A stretch of DNA of 64,000 bases from Oncomelania hupensis. Taxonomy: Eukaryota; Mollusca; Gastropoda; Littorinimorpha; Pomatiopsidae. Of the stretch, positions 56,225 through 64,000 are shown one piece after another. The first letter of the stretch is position 1, and each line of letters opens with the position of its first letter. The notes under the pieces were generated by a model, which was not told where the DNA came from, did no database searches, and worked only from the letters and a program-made list of their open reading frames with translations. The translations under genes and the position numbers were made by a program. The stretch is taken from positions 9,881,186-9,945,185 of the forward strand of contig CM072522.1 in assembly GCA_036898135.1 (NCBI GenBank), written 5' to 3'.

Positions 56225-57299
56225 CAGGGTGGAGAAATTTCCGCGAATCCGCGGATTTCCGCGGAAGGCATTTGCATTTCCGAGAAAAAAATATTGAGTT
56301 CCGAGTGTGAGAAGCTGAGGGCTACCCTTTACTGGGCATAGCGGCCAAAAGCGGCCGAAGGTCTAAACAGGCAAAACGTCCAAAAGCGTCCGTATCAACC
56401 ATGTGGTTATATTCTCGCATTGTTTGAAAGATTGCGAGACTTCCGGCTATTGACTTCCGGTTTATTCTGTTGGGAAAACATTCGACTGCATTTCCACAAG
56501 TTTTCTCTGTGATGCGTTCGTTTTTTCGATTTTTTTTTCACATTTTCTTGTGTGTGTGTCTAAAATGGATGGTTTGGATTCTTCGACTGATGAAGGGGAG
56601 TTTACAGGCTTCCATTTATCAGACATTAAAGTGAGAGAAATGGACTTGGAGTCGGAGGAAGAGATCGGTACTGACATTAGACAATTGAATTAGTGTCAGT
56701 AGTGTGCATGCATACGATCTTTCAGACTGGCATGAAAGTGAAGAAGAGGAAGGCGTTTGGACTTTTTAAAACTTTTTTTTTGTATACACATGGAGTAATA
56801 AAAAACAAGACAATACAAGAGAAGTATAAAAAGGTAGATAATCAAAAGAGATTTATTTCTGTTCATTTTGCATTTTATTTCATTTAAATCTATACACTAG
56901 TCACTAATACCTAAGATGTAGTGTTTTTACTAACGTACCCCTAAATATCTCTAAAATTATAAAAATTCTTGCCTGTTTACAGCTAAAAAATAGACAAACG
57001 TGTGCCCAGTAAAATTTGAAATGTGGAGTTTGTGTGTAACAGTGGTGGACCTCAAACTTTTGTAGGCCTACAAATCAAGATTCTTAACTTTTTTGAAAGA
57101 CGTGTGCATAAAACATTCTTTTTGTTGTTGTTGTTGTTTCTATTCATATTTACTTTGTGCTTTTTGCTTTCAGGAGAGGCCCTAAATTACTTTCAAAATT
57201 GCCTAAATTCATTTTCTTCCAGGGGGCGAATACCGGGGCTTGGCCCCTGGGCCCCGGCCGGATTTCAGAGATTTCTTGATTCAGTTGTTCTCCACCCTG
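56225..57299. mobile_element. hAT-like element with 6-bp target duplication
   Basis: 1075 bp. Ends CAGGGTGGAGAA and TTCTCCACCCTG, with GTTTAA on both sides (56219-56224 and 57300-57305). The right end has the same GC-rich block and GGCCGGATTTCAGAGATTT as 44507-45342. A piggyBac-like segment lies inside (56320-57020). Confidence 0.87.
56320..57020 (+). mobile_element. Possible piggyBac-like element nested in the hAT-like element
   Basis: CCCTTTACTGGGCA at about 56326 and TGCCCAGTAAAA at about 57004 are inverted. Between them an acidic frame starts at ATG 56565 (MDGLDSSTDEGEFTGF, then DLESEEEIG) and stops after 42 codons; a related frame continues with DLSDWHESEEEEG. Acidic Ser/Asp/Glu-rich N-termini are usual in piggyBac transposases. 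TTAA footprints are not preserved. Moderate support. Confidence 0.45.
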
Positions 57300-57929
57300 G
57301 TTTAAAGAGAGGGGAGGGTGGGGGGGGGGGGGGGGTGTGAGAGAGGAGGAGAGGAAGGAAGAGCTGGGGTGATAGATTTCTTTGAAAATTTCCAACAAGG
57401 TGGATGGGGAGAGAGATAATCATTTAAGTCCTGGAATACTACAATAGAGGGGTAGCGTGCAAAATCAATGGAAAAGAGCTGACAATTTATTTTATTGCTG
57501 TTGTAACACCTGAAGTTTTTTATTTTATTATTTTTTTGGTTAAGTACATATGACACCCTGTGGTAATAACAACAGAGACAATTATTCCATTGTAGAAAAA
57601 AGAATCGCCACAGTAATGTGACAATATGTAATTATACACATTGGAGGCATATCCACAATGGAGGTGTATTGTGAAGTCTTTAGAATCTGATCCCGATCAC
57701 GGCGTTCAAGTGGAACATAAATTATAGTACTCTTAGGCTTGGCAGGTTTCTTAAAAAAAAAACTGGGTACTCTAAGGTTAGGATACCATAAGGTTCCTGC
57801 ATAGCTCAGTGGTACATTACAATTGCTGATGTGTGAAGCGAGGTTGTTGTGAGGCAAGTGTGCTGTTGACATAACTTTTGTCTTTATTGATTTTGGAACT
57901 TTATTGTCCCTTTTTATTGAAATATTCTG
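57300..57929. other. Unassigned sequence
   Basis: G-rich tract at 57310-57340; no gene recognised. Confidence 0.4.
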
Positions 57930-58180
57930 GGCCGCCTCCCCTGGGGAAGGCATAGTGACAGCCTCTGGCGCACCAAAACCACCTAATAATACTAATATTA
58001 GTTGTGTTTTTAAAATTTTGCTGGTGGAGCAAACTGGAGTACCTGGAGAAAACCCCTGAGATGTTGCCTGAGTCGAAAGTAAATAATATTCGGAGAAACA
58101 TAACACCTGTAAGGCGCCATTGGTTTCTAGCCTGTGGACAAGACAAGTTAGTCCCGCCTTTAACTGCGCTGCCACAGCGT
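57930..58180 (-). mobile_element. tRNA-derived SINE, family B, copy 2
   Basis: Minus strand has GGCGGGACTAACTTGTCTTG, CCAATGGCGCCTTACAGGTG and CGAATATTATT in the same order as 21901-22105. The B-box segment is deleted. The body adds GGTTTTCTCCAGGTACTCCA, like family C. Confidence 0.72.
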
Positions 58181-58479
58181 GGAGTACAACTTTCACCTTT
58201 CTTTATTAAACCTTATAATTTATTTCTATTTTGGACACTTCCTACTCATGCAACGCGAGTCTGACAGATTCTCCAAAAGCCAGAAATGTCAATGCAAACC
58301 CTCATTCTCTCTCTTCCCCCCTCCTCTCCCAAAAGTAACTGAATGCAGTTTGCCATTCTGTGAAATTTTGAAGAATAGAACAAAGTAGAAGGGTGGAAAG
58401 ACCAGACGGCATAAGTCCGCTGCAAGGTTAAGGTTGCTCAAGAAATTTTTGTTTGGGTGCAATTGGCAATCAGGCAAGC

Positions 58480-59034
58480 CCCCCGTTGGGGTGCCGGGGG
58501 TTTCAGTATAAATAGTATCCCCACTTTCTGGAAATTTAGTGCTTTAAATTCCCACTGTTGCTGTCTTTCTCATTTGCTCTTTCTCATTCCTGCTCTGTTC
58601 TATCAATCTGCTATACTATCGTCTTCTTCGCTAGACCAGTCTCCTACCTTTTTTCTTGAAAACTCTTCCGGGACAAGACTCCTTATTTGTGTATGAGGTC
58701 TGTTGGATCAGCTTGGGAATATTGGCCGCTTTCTGCCAGGTGGTCACTAGGGCTTCCTATGATGTTATTATTTAGCAATGTAGGCATTTTATATGTATGT
58801 GTTTTGTTGATAATTTATAATGATGTTTGTATTCTATTTTGTTTTTGTAAACAGGGGTTTGATAAGTTGGGGTGAAGCCTCAGCCGTCCCCTGCATGGGA
58901 TGTCTTTATTGTAAAGTGACTGGCTGGTGGAGAGCTTTCGGTTTTACCACTAGGGTTGTTTCAGCAGATCTTTTATGCGGATTTGGCACGGAAGAGTCCG
59001 CTGGACCTAAAGCAATAATAATGTAATGTAATGT
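58480..59034 (+). mobile_element. TATA-R retroposon, full-length
   Basis: TATA box at about 58508-58515; tail TAATGTAATGTAATGT. A 12-bp duplication AATCAGGCWAGC (58468-58479 and 59035-59046) has one mismatch. Confidence 0.87.
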
Positions 59035-59039
59035 AATCA

Positions 59040-59300
59040 GGCTAGCGTTTTCAACAGTCCTGTACAAGGTTCAGTTACTTAAAGACGATTTTTCTTTCTT
59101 GCATGTTTGGCGACAGGGTGCGCGTTTTCAGCACCCCCTCTCCGTACAAGGTTTAGGTCGCCTGAGAGGATTTTTTCCCCTTACATTTTGCCACCGGGCG
59201 AGTGTTTTCAGCACCCTCCATGTACAAGGTTTAGGTCGTCCTAGAGGATTTTGTTTTCTGGCGTTTGGCAACCGAGACAGTGGTTTCCGCAAGCCTGGTA
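59040..59300. repeat. Minisatellite, about 79-bp units
   Basis: Units start near 59106, 59186 and 59265 with TTTGGCGAC/TTTTGCCAC/TTTGGCAAC and share GTTTTCAGCACCC and TGTACAAGGTTTAGGTC. A 93-codon frame across it is explained by the repeat. Confidence 0.8.
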
Positions 59301-59639
59301 ACACGGAAGAGGGGTTTACGACGTTGGTTGGAAGGGCTTGGACAATGGTATATGGGTTCTGTTTGAAGAGGTTATGTTAGCTCAGCTCTCTGTAGTGCAC
59401 TTCCATGGTCAATGACTACTGAAGTAGATTTGGACTTGACATGCTGCCATGGAGTTCCAAGTATTGCTATGACAGTATATATACAATGCGTCCTGCATAT
59501 ATGCTGTTAAGCATGTATGAGCTTACGCCCTCGCAGGTGGATATTTATTTATTGAACCGTTCTTATAACAAAGGGCTAGCGCTATACACAATTCTAGGAT
59601 ATTGGGTGGACATAGTGCTTCCTGGGGGTATTTTTGTAG

Positions 59640-59700
59640 TTGGCACCCGCCCCTTTAGAACATGAGCATCAGGATCATTACAAGTCTGCGTGCAATATCG
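59640..59700 (+). repeat. Fragment of the hairpin MITE family
   Basis: GGCACCCGCCCCTTTAGAAC and ATGAGCATCAGGATC match the arm at 9330-9365. Confidence 0.5.
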
Positions 59701-59935
59701 TTGTCTTTATATATTTTGTTGTGTGGAGATGCCTGTTGTTTAGTTGTTGTTTTTTTTTAATGCTGTAGGAGGTCGTTGTTAGCGTTTTGTGCCGCCCGTT
59801 TTTTTTTTTTATGTGAAAATGCGCTTGATAATTTTTAATGGATTAATTTTTCTTGAATTCCTTCATGTTGATTAGTGACTGCCAGCCAGATGTATGCAGC
59901 TTTTGGCGTATAAATGTTTCAAACTGTGTTTGCAG

Positions 59936-60010
59936 GGTTTGGATCATGACAGTGACTACACTTTGTTCAGCGTTCAGCAGTGCTTGGAGATGGAGACGGG
60001 ATCTTTTATT
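59936..60010 (+). CDS. Internal exon of an unidentified host protein
   Basis: A 75-bp segment between acceptor GTTTGCAG (ends 59935) and donor GTAAGT (60011-60016). It reads as exactly 25 codons in phase 0, beginning GLDHDSDYTLFSVQQC and ending GSFI, with balanced codon and residue use unlike the surrounding repeats. I do not recognise the protein. No other exon of the gene was found; 59300-59935 and the region after 60016 look intronic, and a TATA-R copy lies at 60300 in the putative intron. Confidence 0.5.
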
Positions 60011-60299
60011 GTAAGTACCGTATTGCTCTCTCTCTCCCACCCCACCTCTCATCATTTTTCAAAATGTCAAAGCCTGTTCTTTCTCTTCTCTCTGTCTCTG
60101 TCTGTCTGTCTCTCTGAAGACTTAAATCTATCCGATCAATTGGTATGAATAGATCATAACAGTCTATTCACGCCTATTGATCGGATCAATTGAAGTCTTG
60201 AGTGTTAGCATCCCCTGCAATAACTTGTGTCTCATCTGTCCTACTGATCATTGTCGTATCATGCAACCCTTAATAGTCGTCACCATTCACTAGAAAAAT

Positions 60300-60892
60300 C
60301 TCCCTGTGGGTGTGCTGGAAGTTTCAGTATAAATAATAGTATCCCCCTTTTCTGGAAATTTAGTGCTTTAAATTCCCACTGTCGCTGTCTTTCTCATTTG
60401 CTTTCTCATTCCTACTCTGTCCTATCAATCTACTATACTATCTTCTTCTTCACTAGACCAGTCACCTACCTTTTTTCTTGAAAACTCTTCCGGGACAAAA
60501 CTCCTCCATTGTGTGTGAGGTCTGTTGGATCAGCTTGAGAATATTGGATGCTTTCTGCCAAATGGTCTATGGGGCTTCCTATGAGGTTATTATTTTGCAA
60601 TGTAGGCATTTTATATGTATGTGTTTTGTTGATATTGTATAATGATGTTTGTATTCTATTGTTTTTGTAAACTGGGGTTCGATTAAATTAGAGTATAGCC
60701 TCAGCGTCCCCTGCGTGGGATATTGTAAAGTGACCGGCTGGTGGAGTGCCTCCAGTGTTACCACTAGGGTTGTTTCGGCAGCTCTTTTATGCGGATCAGG
60801 GGCGAGTCCTCTTTCAGCGAAGTTGTGGTCTTGATTTTGTGGTCCTGTTGGCTCTTTGCAGTCCGCTGGACCCTGTAAGCAATGAATAACTA
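60300..60892 (+). mobile_element. TATA-R retroposon, full-length
   Basis: TATA box at about 60329-60336 (TATAAATAATAGTATCC). Ends TGTAAGCAATGAATAACTA. An 11-bp duplication ACTAGAAAAAT (60289-60299 and 60893-60903) flanks it. Confidence 0.87.
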
Positions 60893-60903
60893 ACTAGAAA
60901 AAT

Positions 60904-62189
60904 GACGCTTTCACTGATATAGATTAATATGTCCATTGTTACAAATCTATATAATTTTGATGATGATGCCATGTAAATCCCATAGACCAATGCTATGATC
61001 ATGCTTTTTTTTGTTTGGAAATGTTTATACGCTTAATAATTTTTAATTCATTCGTTTGTGTTCATTCATTCGATGATGTTGTGTTGTTGTTTATGTTTTA
61101 CAGCACAAATAATTATTATAGAAATCAGAAATAGGTAAATGTTTGTAAGTTCAGACTATTGCTTTCTTGTATGGCAAGGGGGGGGGGGGGGGTGAGAGAG
61201 GAGAGTTGTAATAGTTATTATGTTTAGTGAAAGTCTAAAATCAGTGAAGAAACTGTAAACAAAAGTTTATTTCATTCATTTAAAACAATTTTTGGGTTTA
61301 GAACGTGGCGTAAATACCTAATGCCATGCTTAGAAAACGTTCTTAGGAACTGTTTCAACAAGGACAACAAATTAACTAATTATGAGACCCGGTTGGACAG
61401 CCGACCCCAAGAAAAGGATTTATAATTGTGACCACTTTTACGCCAGGTCTGCCATTGATAGAGCTGAATGGAGGAGAGAGAGTCGTTTGTTTTTTCGCTC
61501 ATGCCCCGTTTTACCCCCCCCCCCCCCTTTCCTACCCCTCCCCTCTTCCCACACACATTCCTCTTCGTCCAACGACAATCTGAGGGGAGAGAGAGAGAGA
61601 GAACTAGTTCGAGACGACGACCTTGACACAAGATACAGATAGATGGATAAGCAGATTTATGAATCGCGAGTGAAGATAGAAGTATGTAGGTAGGTAGGTA
61701 GAGCTAGCTTGATAGGTAAGTGACACGAATTGATAGATTTGACAAGTTGGATTAGGTAGGTCGGTAGATGTACATTTAAATGATAGATAAGATTAGACAC
61801 GATAGATAAGCTACCTAATTTACCCACTTAAGTGTGTGTATAGATCATGGTAGAACGAGATAAGAGAGATAATGGAAACTATACACTGGTCGAACGATCG
61901 GTATACATCAAGTTACGGTATGATAACTACGAGACACGCTAAATTAGATACACACATACCTACATACATACAGTTCAGTTCAGTGAATAGATTAACGTCC
62001 CTGGTGCGTATAGGGAACAAGACATACATACATACTTACTGTTACATAAATTCATACATATGACCTGCAGGGAAACCGGTGTGACATCGTCACAGTTCCT
62101 AGTATCTTAGCTGGGCTGGGAGCATTCTGATTGGTCGACGCGTTACAAAATTCGACGCATGCGCACAGTGCTATTGTAGTCTTAGTAAG
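60904..62189. other. Unassigned sequence
   Basis: Poly-G tract near 61178-61192, poly-C near 61515-61530, (GTAG)n near 61684-61700 and ATAGAT-rich sequence to 61880. No gene recognised. Confidence 0.4.
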
Positions 62190-62252
62190 GATTAGGGTAA
62201 GGGTTAGAGTTAGGATTTGGGTTAGGGTTTAGAGATAGGGTTAGGGTTACGA
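62190..62252 (+). repeat. Degenerate interstitial TTAGGG repeats
   Basis: GGATTAGGGTAAGGGTTAGA, GGGTTAGGGTTTAGAG and ATAGGGTTAGGGTTAC. The unit matches the telomere repeat of most animals, molluscs included. Confidence 0.8.
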
Positions 62253-62750
62253 CGCCTAAGAACATCGTGAAAAAGCCTACCCGACATGACCTGGCGCATG
62301 CGCAAAGGCGCCCGGTTAAAGTAGGAGACCCGGAACTTTAAGGATGTGACACCGGAAGATGGGGCTGGCAAACTTGAGACTGGTTCAGACCAGCAGTTGT
62401 GTGATGTGTGAAGGATAGATTCAGTGTAAATATTGTTTTTATTACAGTAACTGAAATAAGGGAGAGGGACGATTGAGGAACAGAAAATAAAGCGCGTATC
62501 GGAGAGACTGGAATGGGAGCAATGCATTGTGAGCTTGTAGCGCTGTATTGCACTCGTCCCGGCCTTCCTGAACCGTCTTCTAACGTCAGCTGACCTGTCA
62601 ACTTGGTGACCTGCCAGTTTGTTTCCATTTAGTTTCTTCATGTTTACAGTAAATGGTTTTTACATGTGACTGCAATAGCTGTAAGTAACCATATATATCG
62701 TGTATTGGTGATCAGTCTTTTGAAGTCAAGGTCTTATGTAATGTTGAATG
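62253..62750. other. Unassigned, GC-richer sequence
   Basis: GCGCATGCGC at 62294-62303. Possible promoter-like composition but no exon supported. Confidence 0.3.
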
Positions 62751-62811
62751 CGGTCGTGATTCGTCTCTTTGCAGTCTGCTGGACCCTGTAAAGTGTAAGC
62801 AATGACTAACT
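62751..62811 (+). mobile_element. TATA-R 3'-end fragment
   Basis: TCTCTTTGCAGTCTGCTGGA, CCTGTAA and AAGCAATGACTAACT match the ends of complete copies. Confidence 0.55.
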
Positions 62812-64000
62812 TACGGTGATATAGTGGTCAGGCCAAGGTCTCCCCGTTAATTTTATTTTACACTAACTGGTTTGTGATTGCAGTAGTTAAAGTTAAAGTA
62901 ACCATTACAATCATGTGTTGATGATTCGTCGTCTATGTACTTACATTAAATGTAAAGGTCAAGGTCTCCACATAAATGAGCTGAAAGGTCAAGGTTGTTG
63001 TACTCGTTAATTTGAAAGTCCAGGCTCTTCCTGGGAACCTTCGTATTCAAGACGCCGACCCGCGTACTTCCAAACACAACCACTGTTTCGGATGCACTAA
63101 TTATATATAAGATTTTAAGTTATTTGTTGTATTTTTTTAAATTGGCACTCGTGATAAGAATTTCCCTCCCCTTGCTCCGTCCAGAGAAATGTCCGCTTTT
63201 ACCGCACCACTCCAGATACATACAGTTCTTGTAAGTACGTGCGTTTTGTGTACTAGTAGTTCAATCCGTGGTAGTAGATCGGTAGAAGCACGCAACTTTG
63301 AATAGAATGGAAACAGCTTCATATCTAGGATACCGTCAGGGACAGGGGAAGCTACCGAATGAATTGGGATCAGTTTTTTTATCCTGGGTTACCGTCCCTT
63401 TTTTGTGTTTGGTCGCTGTGTTTGTCTGCCGGCTGCAGTGTGCAGTTGGTGTAACGCACGGTTTGTTGTTGGGGTTGCATTAAAAATTACTCTGAAATGT
63501 CGGATAAACTGGGGGCTACGATTAGTTTAAATATTTGTTTTTTTTTCTTCAAACAATCTTTTGACCTGGGAAATGTGGATTGACAACTGCTTTTTTTGTA
63601 GATTTTTTTTTTTTAATTGGCAGTCGGCATTTTGTGACGATGTTTATTCCCGTCTAAAGACCGTTGACTGGAAAAGTACAGCCCACATTTGATGTCGTCT
63701 AAGATGGTTTGCAGTCGGTGTTTGGTGATCATGCTTAATGGTCTAAAATACGGACCGGTGTTCAGTCTTCAAGCTGCCTCGCGTCTTGCCAGATTTACTT
63801 GGCTTGGTTTGACTTGGCATTCATAGTACTTTGTAACTCCTCACCTATTGCAATATCGATACCGTACTAGCGTTTTCAGTTTTACATCCTACACACCCTC
63901 CACGGCACATTTTTTAGGAAAATGACGTGACGTTCACAAATTAGGTCTCGTCTTCAGTCCAAGTGAAGCAGCCGAACTGTTGCAATATGCGTGATCGTGA
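62812..64000. other. Unassigned sequence
   Basis: AAAGGTCAAGGTC appears at about 62953 and 62982, as in the GGTCA-type repeats. No gene recognised to the end of the window. Confidence 0.4.

Noticed and set aside
59099..59380. 93-codon gene
   Set aside because: Explained by the 79-bp minisatellite.

Overview
The window is eukaryotic, intergenic or intronic DNA from an invertebrate animal, most likely a mollusc; this attribution is an inference. The support is long dinucleotide and trinucleotide microsatellites, many 5'-truncated non-LTR retrotransposons with short tandem-repeat tails, tRNA-derived SINEs, hAT, piggyBac, P and Tigger relics, degenerate TTAGGG repeats, and GGTCAAGGTCA-type dispersed repeats. 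No bacterial operon, ribosome binding site, CRISPR array or genuine tRNA/rRNA gene is visible. Host coding content is nearly nil: two short internal exons with good splice signals (1553-1684 minus; 59936-60010 plus) are the only host-gene pieces I can support.

Layout. 1-10 kb: SINE, one host exon, microsatellites, two diverged copies of a GGTCA-rich repeat, a 92-bp minisatellite broken by a hairpin MITE. 10-17 kb: three same-strand copies of one LINE family, each flush with (GA)n at both ends, the middle copy split by a 3.3-kb RTE-type LINE. 17-21 kb: a SINE with a tRNA-like head fused to a 5S rRNA-like segment, then a young LINE with an 850-codon open reading frame inserted in another SINE. 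22-26.5 kb: a solo LTR, a P-like element with a THAP remnant, a LINE end, and a hAT element with transposase remnant. 26.6-32.1 kb: an LTR retrotransposon of Gypsy type whose pol order is protease-integrase-reverse transcriptase, as in the Gmr1 group, with nearly identical LTRs; most of its reverse transcriptase is deleted. 34-45 kb: nested DNA transposons (piggyBac-like with TTAA duplications, hAT-like with CAG...CTG ends and 6-bp duplications), Tigger and LINE relics, a 93-bp palindrome. 45-64 kb: mostly unassigned sequence with LINE ends, degenerate minisatellites, and three full-length copies of a dispersed retroposon.

The most striking window-wide signal is a dispersed retroposon of about 560-610 bp (called TATA-R here, a local name). 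It has a 5' C/G hairpin, a TATAAATA box and an (AATGT)n-like tail. Six copies have 11-14-bp target-site duplications visible by eye, which points to mobilisation by a LINE. Several insertions are nested, so relative ages can be read directly: LINE inside SINE, RTE inside LINE, piggyBac MITE inside TATA-R, hAT-like element inside piggyBac. All family assignments come from reading motifs by eye; none was checked against a database.
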